DNA of 64,000 nucleotides from Terriglobia bacterium (GCA_020072585.1 JAIQGL010000011.1:186001-250000); one strand, 5' to 3'. Positions 8,605-17,164 are shown, counted from the first letter of the stretch. Program-made: numbers and translations. Notes: generated from the sequence alone by a model not told the origin.

Positions 8605-9896
8605 TGAAGACCGCCTCGGTTGAGTTGCATCTAGACGTCCGCGGATTGCGAAAACGTACCGGTGGTCCGCAAGATATTCTCGATGCCTGGAATTCGTCGG
8701 TCGCACAAATCTTCGGTCGAACACTGCACACCGGTGATTCTGCGGACCTTCTTTTACCGGACCACCGCAAGCTCTCGTATTTTGTCATCAGCACGCCGGC
8801 TCCGGTCGTTGTGACCGACCAGACAGATTTTTCAATTTACAGCCTGACCGAGGTCCCCAACGCGTACCCGCCTTGCCGGTACTGTGCCCGTGTCGATCAA
8901 AGGCGTGCAGGCTTCTTCAAGTGCGACCAATGCAAGGAGGAGCGGGGCACGGGCTTGTGCTTTGACCACGTGCGTTTACTGCGTAATGCCATCCGCAAAA
9001 GCAAGGTCATTGCGACTTGCGAGGAACACCTGCCAAAGTGCGAGTGTAATGAACGCGCAGAGTTCTGGTGTCTTGGGCCAGGATGCGGCGGCCGGGTTGC
9101 GTGGTGTTCCAGGCACCAGATGCAGCATCCCACCTCGCGAGAGGTCTACTGCTCGAAATGTTACCAGCAGATCTATCCGGCATGCGCTGTAGGAAGCTGC
9201 AATGAAGTGGCGCATAATCGTTGCGAGCATGTCGACCCGGCAGTGGGAGAGCCTTGCGGTCGCAGCGTGTGCAACATCCATGTGACGCGATGGCAGGTTT
9301 TTGGATACGAGAAGATTGGATTGGCGCGGTGCCAGCAGCACCGTGGCATCCGCGCCTTGTCTGATCTGGAGGTGGCCTGGCAACTAGTGGCCGGAACGGC
9401 CTTGCGGCATCTGCGTGGTGCCCAGAACAAGTACAATCTTCCTACACTGCCGTCCCTGAAAAACATTCTCCTGAAGGCACGGCGTCAGAAATATTCGGCG
9501 CGTTCGGTGTTGGTTTTCTTTCTGACCGTGGAAGACCAGCTCAAGCAGATTCGGCAGGCTTCTTCTCTTCACAGAAAAATGCAGGATTTGATCACGCGCG
9601 CAAGGCCGCGATGGAAAGAGCAGGTCGAGACAGAAGAGAAGGAAATCAACGAGGGCATGCTTCTGATGGAACGTCTGAAGGCGATCCTCGCGCAAAGCGG
9701 AATGTCAGATTTCATCAGCGTTATCGAACTGAGCGATTACCGGCCCAGATTCTTCAAGGGACCGACTCCTAGGCCAGCTTTGTTTGTTCGTTTGCCGCAG
9801 CATTTGGTGCCCCGTTTTATCGGGAAGGACGGCGTTAAGATCAAGGGCTTGTCACAACGGTTGGGAGTTGAGGTAAAAATAGAGAGACTCGCATGA
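8604..9896 (+). CDS. Multi-zinc-finger protein with C-terminal KH RNA-binding domain
   Basis: The 430-residue protein has an N-terminal domain of about 90 residues, then a cysteine/histidine-rich region (about 91-246) with repeated CxxC pairs and CxxH ends (CFDH, CSRH, CNIH, CQQH), suggesting several treble-clef zinc fingers. A helical segment (250-370) precedes a C-terminal KH-like domain (about 390-430). The KH signature is LVPRFIGKDGVKIKGLSQRL with the GKDG loop followed by a helix and a final strand, and implies binding of single-stranded RNA. A GAGGAGG lies before the start. The gene overlaps both neighbours (TAATG and ATGA). The combination is unusual; targeting of RNA or ribosomes for the VWA partner is inference. 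Confidence 0.75.
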   Translation: MKTASVELHLDVRGLRKRTGGPQDILDAWNSSVAQIFGRTLHTGDSADLLLPDHRKLSYFVISTPAPVVVTDQTDFSIYSLTEVPNAYPPCRYCARVDQRRAGFFKCDQCKEERGTGLCFDHVRLLRNAIRKSKVIATCEEHLPKCECNERAEFWCLGPGCGGRVAWCSRHQMQHPTSREVYCSKCYQQIYPACAVGSCNEVAHNRCEHVDPAVGEPCGRSVCNIHVTRWQVFGYEKIGLARCQQHRGIRALSDLEVAWQLVAGTALRHLRGAQNKYNLPTLPSLKNILLKARRQKYSARSVLVFFLTVEDQLKQIRQASSLHRKMQDLITRARPRWKEQVETEEKEINEGMLLMERLKAILAQSGMSDFISVIELSDYRPRFFKGPTPRPALFVRLPQHLVPRFIGKDGVKIKGLSQRLGVEVKIERLA

Positions 9897-11908
9897 ATTC
9901 GGGGAACATTTCGGGGCTCCAATGGGTGACGCTGCCGGCCCACTGCTCCCTTGGGGTCGAGGAGGTCCTGGTCGGACGAGAACAGCTCGACGCGCCGGGA
10001 GCGGCTTTGCTCGTTGCTTATCCCGGGGAACCCGCGGAGACCATTCTTCCCGTTATGGTGTACCCGGACGGCAATGTACCCGCGCGTGCACTGGTTACAA
10101 GCGAAGAACTCATCAAAAAACTGGGACTATGGGGCAATAACCGCCCGCATTGGCAACTGCGGTTCGGGGGCTTCGATTCCCCCATCGCCCGGGAAATCTG
10201 CCTCGAGATGGCGTCAGAGCAATCCATCGACCAGGCCTCGCAGTTGCTGGCATTTTCCAAAGAGCTGCCTGGCCGCATGATCTATACGGCTGCGCAAGCC
10301 TCAGCGGCAGGCCAGTTGTTGGAGGTAGAGTCGGTGCCGTTTCGAATCCGCAGCCTTGTTCCCGCTGCGGTACGGGACACCGTGTACACGATTGAAGCGC
10401 CGCATACCCAGGTCTCACTCTTCGCCTCCAGCCAGCGAGTGGGCGTGGACGTGGTAATACTGGCAGATTGCAGCGGCTCAATGAGCATTCCTGACCTGAC
10501 CGAGACCATGGAAGGCGAGACGGGCGCATCTTCATTCTTCCAGCGGGTAACCGGTGTTTGGAATCCGTCCAGCAACGTGCGTTCGGTACCCCGGATTCAT
10601 GTACTGCGCCGCGCACTTCTCGATTTGCTCGATCGCCGGCTCAGGGTCTCCGGATCGTCATCGCGCATTGCTTTGATCGGCTTTGGAACCGCACCCCGAT
10701 TGCTGTTCCCGTACCAGGAGGGAATGCTGCCGCTAGACCAGAGCACACCGCCCGAGAGTCTTCGCCGCTTCCGCGATATTATTGCCACCCTGCAGGCCGA
10801 CATGGGGGAAACCAGAATCGGTCTGGCCATCTCGTTTGCGGCTTCACATCTCTCCAAATATGGCAATCCTAAGAATGAGCGGCTTATCGTGTTGCTCTCG
10901 GATGGCGCTGACTGGGCACCAGCCAAAGATGAACAAACCGGTGAGATCCTCGAACAGGTCAGCGAGGAACCGGTCTCTCTCATGGAGCACCTGCATGAGG
11001 CGATGAAGATCCATCTTCATGCAATCGGTATCAGCAACGATCGTGTATACGATGATTACTTACGCAGGATAGGAAAGAGTGACCAGCAGATTGGCAATCG
11101 TCCGAACCACGCGCTACTGGAGCGGTTAGTCCAGGTGGGCGGCGGTGATCCCGCGCGCACAGGCGATGCACAGGTCGTCGAGGAATACTTTCATTCCCTG
11201 GCCGGCGGCATAACCCGGCAGGTTGATTTGCGTGGCATCCGAAGAGAAATTCCCCGAATGACGCCGGAGGAGCGTTCACGAGTGGAGCACGAAGTGTCCT
11301 CCGCGGAGCCTCGGAGTGAGGCTCCAGGCGTTGCAGAAGATCAGGAAACAAAGGCTCTTGCCAATGAGTTGGAAGGCTTGTACCAGGAAGTAAATCTACG
11401 ATGTATGAATCTTGTAGGAACCCGGTTGTTTGAGGCCTCGATTGAGTCGTATATCAAACTCCAGCAACACATTTCAGCGTCTCCCGCAAATTACTCGGAA
11501 TTTACGCTTTTCCTATTCTCGCTCTGGTCTGTATTCGACGATCAGATGATCCCATCTGTCCGCCACAAGCGGGAAACGCCGCCTCCTCCACTGGACGAGA
11601 TTCGTGAGTATTTATACAGCTCCCGGTTTAACGACATCCAGATATTACGAAATTTTGGCGCACATGACGTTTTGAGCGGAAGCAAGGCGGGTGAGAATGC
11701 GATGCGGATAGGCGAAATATTGAATCGCTATACCGGACAGACCTACATTGCTGCTGACGACGCCCAAGGTTGGTCTAAACTTCAAAAGAGCCTGCTTGAG
11801 GTTTTAAGAGATGTTCTGAAGATGATTATTGCCAAGCTCGAAGCTTTCGAGCGAACCCAAGGCACTAAGGAACCGCCAGAACAGGGGATCGTAATCCGCG
11901 GCTGGTAA
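9893..11908 (+). CDS. VWA-domain protein with C-terminal HEPN-like R-x4-H motif
   Basis: Of 671 residues, the first 180 form an unassigned beta-rich domain. A von Willebrand A domain spans about 183-440 with a full MIDAS: D192-x-S194-x-S196 (ILADCSGSMS), T307 (MGETR) and D337 (LLSDGADW). After a charged linker (440-480), an all-helical C-terminal domain carries LRNFGAHD, i.e. R586-N-x3-H591, followed by long helices. R-x4-H with Asn after Arg is the active-site signature of HEPN ribonucleases. That assignment rests on the motif and helical context only. The start overlaps the stop of the zinc/KH gene (ATGA). A metal-dependent scaffold with an RNase effector end is the favoured reading. Confidence 0.78.
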   Translation: MNSGNISGLQWVTLPAHCSLGVEEVLVGREQLDAPGAALLVAYPGEPAETILPVMVYPDGNVPARALVTSEELIKKLGLWGNNRPHWQLRFGGFDSPIAREICLEMASEQSIDQASQLLAFSKELPGRMIYTAAQASAAGQLLEVESVPFRIRSLVPAAVRDTVYTIEAPHTQVSLFASSQRVGVDVVILADCSGSMSIPDLTETMEGETGASSFFQRVTGVWNPSSNVRSVPRIHVLRRALLDLLDRRLRVSGSSSRIALIGFGTAPRLLFPYQEGMLPLDQSTPPESLRRFRDIIATLQADMGETRIGLAISFAASHLSKYGNPKNERLIVLLSDGADWAPAKDEQTGEILEQVSEEPVSLMEHLHEAMKIHLHAIGISNDRVYDDYLRRIGKSDQQIGNRPNHALLERLVQVGGGDPARTGDAQVVEEYFHSLAGGITRQVDLRGIRREIPRMTPEERSRVEHEVSSAEPRSEAPGVAEDQETKALANELEGLYQEVNLRCMNLVGTRLFEASIESYIKLQQHISASPANYSEFTLFLFSLWSVFDDQMIPSVRHKRETPPPPLDEIREYLYSSRFNDIQILRNFGAHDVLSGSKAGENAMRIGEILNRYTGQTYIAADDAQGWSKLQKSLLEVLRDVLKMIIAKLEAFERTQGTKEPPEQGIVIRGW

Positions 11909-12331
11909 TGGTACTGTTCAGCTTTATATTCTTTTTGAAGTGGACTTCGCCATCAAATCTAAAGATCGGCAACCCTGGATCCTGCGTAAATCCAGGTACA
12001 TTAAGGGGACGATAAGAGCATACATCCTGTATCACACGGTATCATCAGCTGTCCGCCAATACCGTTAGATATCAATGAATTACGTTACAGTGTCGCCCTG
12101 TCACGGCAGAGGTCGCGAGTTCGAGTCTCGTCGTCCCCGCCAGCTTTTCAATCACTTACGAAGAACCCGGAAAACCAATTTGGTCCACTAAGCACTTCCA
12201 GAGCACCGCGCAGGTGGTCGTGGTTACAGCAAATGGGACGAGCAATCTGCTCCTCAGGCGAGTTCTGCCAATATGCCAATGATCGCAGCCGCTACCCAAC
12301 CGGCAGCACGTTTCACAAAATAGACTTGAGT
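11909..12331. other. Intergenic region holding a tRNA-Asp 3' remnant
   Basis: No protein gene is convincing here. The stretch contains the tRNA-Asp fragment at 12098-12142 and, at 12005-12011, GGGGACG, which is exactly complementary to the fragment's acceptor strand CGTCCCC. Nothing else stands out. Confidence 0.6.
12098..12142 (+). pseudogene. tRNA-Asp(GTC) 3' fragment (candidate attachment-site remnant)
   Basis: The sequence contains an anticodon loop CTGTCAC (GTC anticodon), variable region, a five-pair T stem (one G-T pair) with loop TTCGAGT, acceptor strand CGTCCCC, discriminator G and CCA. No normal D arm or 5' half adjoins. Over 46 bp it matches 41882-41927 with four differences. Integrases commonly leave such 3' tRNA ends when islands insert. 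Confidence 0.65.
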
Positions 12332-12766
12332 TTATTCACCCCAGGTGTTGCTGCTCGACCTTCTCTCAGGATCCATCTGGCCCGAGAACAGGAGGACGAG
12401 CTGTCCTTCCTCATACCCCAATTCAACCCTGATCGGCCATCCGGCTGCATTCCGGCGCAGCCCGATAGAGTTGGGTCCTGAGATTTCAAACAGCTTGCAA
12501 CTTCCATTGATGCGAATACCGACGGAGATCACTCGTACGCCATTCGACGCCATATGCGTGGTGACACTTTCCATAGGAAACGATAGGCACTCCACCACCC
12601 AATCCCCGCCCTTTTCCCGTCGTTCGATCGTGGTCATCATGCCTCGCAGGTCTCGAGTCAACCACCCACACAGTGTTTCCCAGGAAGACGCACTTGGCGC
12701 CTGCTTCGTCTCCGATACTGCGGGAGCAGATATCCTTGTAAGTTCGCGATGAACAGCTGTGCTCAT
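12332..12766 (-). CDS. Hypothetical protein co-transcribed with a universal stress protein
   Basis: The 144-residue protein is not recognised with confidence. The second half has alternating beta-strand character (VISVGIRING, CKLFEI, IRVELGYEEGQLVLLFSG), suggesting a small beta-barrel or sandwich like DUF5335-type proteins, but that link is only an impression. A strong ribosome site (AGGAGG) precedes the ATG. The start codon is 9 bp after the end of the upstream stress-protein gene, so the two form an operon, probably under the palindrome at 13695. Confidence 0.7.
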   Translation of the reverse strand: MSTAVHRELTRISAPAVSETKQAPSASSWETLCGWLTRDLRGMMTTIERREKGGDWVVECLSFPMESVTTHMASNGVRVISVGIRINGSCKLFEISGPNSIGLRRNAAGWPIRVELGYEEGQLVLLFSGQMDPERRSSSNTWGE

Positions 12767-12775
12767 GGTGCCCTC

Positions 12776-13645
12776 CTATAAACGGTCTCGAACTGTAAGT
12801 ACCGGACATTCAGACTGGCGCACTACTTTCGACGCAATCGACCAACTGGCGTGGTCGGCCAGTGGGCGGGAATGCGTGACTGCCATCACGATCAAGTCCG
12901 CGTCGACTTGCTTGGCCGTTGCCAGAATTGTTTCGGCGGGATCTCCTGCCAAGGTCCTGAATACCGGCTGGCACCACAAGGCAGCGTCTTCCGGCACAAG
13001 CAGTTCCATCCGTGGGGCTGCTGTCTGATGTGATTCCGCATCGGCATCCTTTTCCAGAATATGCAAGAGAGTGAGAGTCGCGGCTGACTCCTCGGCCAGA
13101 GAAACGGCATATTGCGCGGCACGGAGCGAGTGCAGTTCAAGGTCGATGGGTAGAAGAATTGAAGAGAGCCGTTTGCCAGAAAGGCGAGCGTGCGGTCCAA
13201 CCGTGAGAACCGGAATGCCCATGTTGCGAAATAGTGCTTCAGCCTTGGACCCGAAGAACAATTTCGTCACGCCCTCAGCCGCGTGCGTGCCTATTACCAG
13301 CAAATCGGCGCGGTATTGTCCCGCCAGACGGGTGATCTCATCTACAACGTCGCCTTCAGCAACGATGCTTGTGCAACGCGTATCATCTTTTATATACGGT
13401 CTCATCCAAAGATCGAGAGTATCCTTCGCATTCGCTGCCGCCTCCGAAGGGAGCACCAGCGTCGGGTCAATGACATGGGCAACGACCAATCGTGAACCGG
13501 ACCGTTGCGCCAGCTCAGCGGCAATCTTCAGCGTATTTGCAGAGAAAGGTGACATATCCACAGCGACGAGGACAGTGTCAAAATGTACTCGCGTGGTCTT
13601 GAGGTGCGTTTCTTTCGGAGAAGAGAGTGCGCTCTGGTGGATCAT
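12776..13645 (-). CDS. Universal stress protein with two Usp domains
   Basis: The 289-residue protein contains two UspA domains, about 22-150 (VLVAVDMSPFSANTLKIAAE to VLTVGP) and 160-288. The first ends with the nucleotide-binding type motif GTHAAEGVTKLFFGSKAEALFRN; the second is degenerate at the matching site (VTHSRPLADHASWSIASKVV), so only one ATP site may work. Such proteins act in the cytoplasm in growth arrest, hypoxia or energy stress. GGAGG precedes the start. A CRP/FNR-type palindrome lies 50 bp upstream of the start codon, a good position for activation. It is followed closely by the 144-residue gene. Confidence 0.92.
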   Translation of the reverse strand: MIHQSALSSPKETHLKTTRVHFDTVLVAVDMSPFSANTLKIAAELAQRSGSRLVVAHVIDPTLVLPSEAAANAKDTLDLWMRPYIKDDTRCTSIVAEGDVVDEITRLAGQYRADLLVIGTHAAEGVTKLFFGSKAEALFRNMGIPVLTVGPHARLSGKRLSSILLPIDLELHSLRAAQYAVSLAEESAATLTLLHILEKDADAESHQTAAPRMELLVPEDAALWCQPVFRTLAGDPAETILATAKQVDADLIVMAVTHSRPLADHASWSIASKVVRQSECPVLTVRDRL

Positions 13646-13694
13646 AAGAGACCTCCAGTTACTCTCTAGCGTAGACCGGCCGGCACGAATCGAC

Positions 13695-13710
13695 CGTGAC
13701 GGGCATCACG
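13695..13710. promoter_or_regulatory. CRP/FNR-type site, CGTGA-N6-TCACG
   Basis: Perfect inverted repeat CGTGACGGGCATCACG, 50 bp before the start codon of the leftward universal stress protein. Confidence 0.65.
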
Positions 13711-13805
13711 GCCGAACATGACGATCTGCTGCCGCGACTGGGCGAACTTCGCACCTCACGAGCCGAACGCCGCAGCGTCGAAATGGGCCGATTGCATCGT
13801 TTAGC

Positions 13806-13821
13806 TGTGAACGCCGTCACA
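13806..13821. promoter_or_regulatory. CRP/FNR-type site, TGTGA-N6-TCACA
   Basis: Perfect inverted repeat TGTGAACGCCGTCACA. It lies 77 bp before the small rightward frame at 13898 and 160 bp from the leftward stress-protein gene. A hairpin (ACCGAAG-GGG-CTTCGGT, 13860-13876) lies just downstream. Confidence 0.6.
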
Positions 13822-13897
13822 GCACGCTCCCTCGGGCTTGGGCAAAAAACAATTTCAGCACCGAAGGGGCTTCGGTAAAACGGGGAGGACTTCAGCT

Positions 13898-14059
13898 ATG
13901 ACTTATCTTGAACAGTTCATGGCCCGCCGCGGTCATCCCCGCAGATCATTCTCCACATCGTGGGTGCTATCTGGGGGTTATATTTTCACGCGCCCTCTGG
14001 ACCGCTTCTTTCTCGCTTTCAACGCACCAGACCATGTGGATCCTTCCTCTATCCTTTGA
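13898..14059 (+). CDS. Small possible protein or truncated gene, 53 residues
   Basis: An ATG with GGGGAGG 8-15 nt upstream opens a 53-residue frame that overlaps the convergent rtcB end by 11 bp. The sequence is not recognised. The other forward frames also stay open here, so this may be the start of a gene broken by deletion or frameshift. The ribosome site and the palindrome at 13806 are the only support. Confidence 0.3.
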   Translation: MTYLEQFMARRGHPRRSFSTSWVLSGGYIFTRPLDRFFLAFNAPDHVDPSSIL

Positions 14060-15479
14060 CCACAATGAGCGGGAAGAGCTTTGCCACTTTATTGGCAAGC
14101 TGCGCCTCCGCGGTTGCCGCAACCACGGCATCTACGTCTTTGTATGCTCCTGGGGCTTCTTCAGCCACGCCTCGCAAAGACGGGCTTTTTACAATGATGC
14201 CTTGTGCGGCCAATTCGTCCACAAGTTGCCGGCCGCTCCAGTGCTTGGTTGCCGCATGGCGGCTCATCGAGCGACCGGCGCCGTGGCAGGCAGAGCTGAA
14301 AGCTTTCTGTTCGCTGCCAACAGTGCCGGCCAGTATGTAGGAGGCGGTACCCATAGTGCCTCCTATCAACACCGGTTGACCTGCCGTCTTGTAACCAGAA
14401 GGCAGTTCCGGCGCTTCCGGTCCAAAGGCGCGAGTGGCGCCTTTGCGGTGAACGAACAACTGCTCTTCATGTCCATTCACTCGATGAGATTCAAGTTTGC
14501 ACGTGTTATGGGAAACATCGTAAAGAAGTTGCAATTCTGCGTCAGGGAATACTTCTTCAAAGACCTGACGCGTGAGATGGGTGATGACCTGGCGGTTGGC
14601 CAGCGCACAATTGATCGCCGCTCGCATTGCACCCAGATATCGTTCGCCCAGGGGGGAACGGATGGGAGCACAGGCAAGTTCCCGGTCAGGAAGCTCAATA
14701 TTGTAGGAGGCGGACGCCTCGGCCATCTCCCGCAAGAATTCAGTGCCGATCTGGTGTCCTAGCCCGCGGGAACCGCAGTGGATGCTCACGACGATGTCAT
14801 TCTCATGGATGCCAAAGGCAGCGGCGGTCTGCGCATTGAAAATCTCCGCGACGTGCTGCACTTCCAGGTAATGATTGCCTGACCCAAGAGTGCCAACTTC
14901 ATCGCGCATGCGCCTGCGCGCCTGCTGGGAAACGTGTTCTGGCTCTGCGCCTGCCATGCGGCCACGTTCTTCGATGTGGTCGAGATCTGCAAGGTGTCCA
15001 TACCCTTTGTGCACGGCCCATTGCGCACCGCCATGCAACATCGCCGTCATCTGATCTTCCTCGAGATGCAGCCGCCCCGTGCTTCCCACCCCGGCGGGTA
15101 TCGCGCGTGCAAGAGCGTGGGCGAGATCTTTCTTGAAAAGAGAAATATCGGCCAATTTCAGGCCCGTGATCAATGTTCGCACTCCACAGGAAACGTCAAA
15201 GCCGACGCCACCGGCAGATATAATGCCACCCTGGTCAGGATCGAAAGCGGCCACGCCCCCAATCGGAAAGCCATACCCCCAATGCGCGTCAGGCATGGCA
15301 AAGGATGCTTTGACGATTCCTGGCAGCTTCGCCACATTCGAAACCTGCTCGAATACTTTGTCATCCATTTCCCGAACGAGCGTCTCTGTCGCAAAAATCA
15401 CACCGGGAACCCGCATTTTGCCCGCAGGGGGAATCCACCATTCCGTATTTGATATTCGCGTCAGACGATCTAAATCCAT
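14049..15479 (-). CDS. rtcB: RNA ligase RtcB
   Basis: RtcB joins RNA 2',3'-cyclic phosphate or 3'-phosphate ends to 5'-OH ends using GTP and manganese, repairing cleaved tRNA and other RNA. The 476-residue length is typical. Metal ligands and active-site blocks are visible: FDVSCGVR (Asp and Cys ligands), SIHCGSRGLGHQIG, YDVSHNTCK, and the C-terminal CHGAGRSMSRHAA with the histidine that is guanylylated in the family. GAGGGG precedes the ATG. It lies 9 bp after the archease gene, the standard RtcB partner. Confidence 0.96.
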   Translation of the reverse strand: MDLDRLTRISNTEWWIPPAGKMRVPGVIFATETLVREMDDKVFEQVSNVAKLPGIVKASFAMPDAHWGYGFPIGGVAAFDPDQGGIISAGGVGFDVSCGVRTLITGLKLADISLFKKDLAHALARAIPAGVGSTGRLHLEEDQMTAMLHGGAQWAVHKGYGHLADLDHIEERGRMAGAEPEHVSQQARRRMRDEVGTLGSGNHYLEVQHVAEIFNAQTAAAFGIHENDIVVSIHCGSRGLGHQIGTEFLREMAEASASYNIELPDRELACAPIRSPLGERYLGAMRAAINCALANRQVITHLTRQVFEEVFPDAELQLLYDVSHNTCKLESHRVNGHEEQLFVHRKGATRAFGPEAPELPSGYKTAGQPVLIGGTMGTASYILAGTVGSEQKAFSSACHGAGRSMSRHAATKHWSGRQLVDELAAQGIIVKSPSLRGVAEEAPGAYKDVDAVVAATAEAQLANKVAKLFPLIVVKG

Positions 15480-15488
15480 TGTTTCCCC

Positions 15489-15926
15489 TCATACATCCAC
15501 GACACATTGCGCGATCCACAGGCCGTCAGCACCCTGAAAGACTTTGAGTTCTGTCAGTGTGGCTCCCTTCACCTCAACCGCAGGATGGTGTTTATCTGGA
15601 ACGGCAGCTTCGCCCCACAGTCGGCCATGCAGATGACCATCCAGGATCGTCACCTCAAACTTGCTGAAAATCATGCGGCGGGCAGACATTTCAGCAATCA
15701 CCAAGTTCAACCAGTCCACAAAGAGGAATTCAATGTCGCTGGCATGGCAACTCACCTCTATGAGGACGACGGGGCGCACCAGTGCGGGGTCTGTGATGGT
15801 CGCGCACAAAGCCACGGCAGCCTCTTCGAAGGCCGCCTCACGCGTGGGACCAATCCCACGCACACCCATATCTGCCGCGTGCTCAAAGTGCTCCCAGCGG
15901 CGGGTAGGCGAATCAGCTATGCTCAC
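15489..15926 (-). CDS. Archease, RtcB activator
   Basis: The 145-residue archease promotes guanylylation and turnover of RtcB. Family features are seen: WEHFEHAADMGVRGIG at the start, the acidic FLFVDWLNLVIAEMS segment, and VKGATLTELKVFQ near the end. The start is a GTG with GGGGA upstream. It sits directly in front of rtcB on the same strand, confirming the pair. Confidence 0.92.
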   Translation of the reverse strand: MSIADSPTRRWEHFEHAADMGVRGIGPTREAAFEEAAVALCATITDPALVRPVVLIEVSCHASDIEFLFVDWLNLVIAEMSARRMIFSKFEVTILDGHLHGRLWGEAAVPDKHHPAVEVKGATLTELKVFQGADGLWIAQCVVDV

Positions 15927-15928
15927 TG

Positions 15929-16045
15929 CTATTCCCCAGCCGCACGTTGCGTTTTCTTCGAGAGCCAGTTCGCCAGAAGGTACCCGGCTTCAGAACGGTC
16001 CAGGAATCTGAAGCTGTTGGTCGTGTTGCTGATGGAATTCCCCAT
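15929..16045 (-). pseudogene. Truncated phosphoribosyltransferase-like N-terminus
   Basis: A strong ribosome site (GAGGGAGGG) precedes an ATG that opens only 38 codons. The peptide FRFLDRSEAGYLLANWLSKK resembles the usual N-terminus of predicted phosphoribosyltransferases of the COG1926 type (F-x-D-R-x-EAG-x-x-LA). It then stops 2 bp before archease. An intact start with a missing body suggests a deletion remnant; a functional micropeptide cannot be excluded. Confidence 0.45.
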
Positions 16046-16149
16046 AGGCCCTCCCTCTACTATCCTGAGGAGTTCCTGGAATATGGTCTGTGGAAGAACA
16101 AGAGTTGACTGCGCTGGGGTCAACCTTCATACCGAAGAGCCACAGAGAT

Positions 16150-17160
16150 TTAGATGGTCTCTACCAGAGCCTTGCTCTCAGCAAAAGCGTACTCAGCAAG
16201 CTTGCGCAGGCCTGCCACTCCACGGACCTCATTATCAAATAACGGGACCACCGCCCGCACCGAGCCGTCAAAATCCTTCCATATCTGGTTCATGTAAGTA
16301 TCCTGCATGGCGACACGGTTCTTGACGAACTCAGGCGAGTCGGCGTGGACCTGCTCTTTCTGTATCAGCATGTTCACAATCACGCCACCCACCGGGATGC
16401 CGAAGTCGTGAAACCATTGGATAAACCGTTTTACCACAGCGATGGGAAGTGCCTCCGGCAGCGTGATAAAGAAAAAAGCCGTCTTCTCCTTGTCCGTAAG
16501 GAGCACACGCGCGTGCTCAATTCGATCACGAAAGGCCAGCAAATAGTCCATCAGCGGATCTTTCTCCTTCTTCTTGGTAAAAGAAAGCAAGTCCCGCAAG
16601 GAGCGCGCCTCTTCGCGCGACTTCAGCATTTTGTTCACCCAAAGGGAATAGACACTGCTCATGCCCAGCAACCGGCGGGCATTCGCAGTCGGTGCTGTAT
16701 CGAATACGTAGGCGTCGTATTCGTTCTTGAACATCAGGTCCACCATGTTCTCGAACATGGCTGATTCTTCAAATGCCGGATTCATGGTGGCGCTCTCCAC
16801 AAAGGCATCAGCCTGCGTGGAAATCTCTGCGAATTTCAGAAACCACTGGATTTTTTGCTTAATGTCAGCCTTCGAGCGCTCGATTGTCTCTTTTGTGTCA
16901 ATCTCATAAGCCCACAGGTTGTTCACTCCTGTGACTGGCGTCGGTTTCCCGTAAACGTTCTGGTCCAGCAGGCCGCTCAGGCTATGTACCGGGTTGGTGG
17001 AGGCCAGAATAGTCCGCTTCCCCTGGTCGGCCAGATGTAGGGCAGCAGCTCCCGCCATGACTGTCTTTCCCACCCCGCCTTTTCCGCCAAAAAACATGTA
17101 TTTCAGGCCGGGTTTCGACCGTACGAACGCGCTCATGCTCAGCTCTATTTCGCCCATCAT
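16150..17160 (-). CDS. ArsA/Get3-like ATPase 1
   Basis: From the ATG at 17160 (336 residues) the protein has the deviant Walker A FGGKGGVGKT near residues 19-28, the switch-like region STNPVHSLSGLL where Get3/ArsA have DPAHS(L), and YDAYVFDTAPTANARRLL as Walker B/switch II. The ArsA family includes arsenite pump ATPases and tail-anchored-protein targeting factors. No arsenic genes adjoin. The variation TNPVHS instead of DPAHS is notable. The ribosome site GGAGG overlaps the stop region of ArsA-like ATPase 2, so the two are coupled. Confidence 0.88.
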   Translation of the reverse strand: MMGEIELSMSAFVRSKPGLKYMFFGGKGGVGKTVMAGAAALHLADQGKRTILASTNPVHSLSGLLDQNVYGKPTPVTGVNNLWAYEIDTKETIERSKADIKQKIQWFLKFAEISTQADAFVESATMNPAFEESAMFENMVDLMFKNEYDAYVFDTAPTANARRLLGMSSVYSLWVNKMLKSREEARSLRDLLSFTKKKEKDPLMDYLLAFRDRIEHARVLLTDKEKTAFFFITLPEALPIAVVKRFIQWFHDFGIPVGGVIVNMLIQKEQVHADSPEFVKNRVAMQDTYMNQIWKDFDGSVRAVVPLFDNEVRGVAGLRKLAEYAFAESKALVETI

Positions 17161-17164
17161 GTGT

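Noticed and set aside
12005-12142. A complete functional tRNA or a tmRNA
   Set aside because: Acceptor and T arm are good, but there is no D arm, the anticodon stem is imperfect and the length (138 nt) fits neither tRNA nor tmRNA. Only the 3' fragment is annotated.
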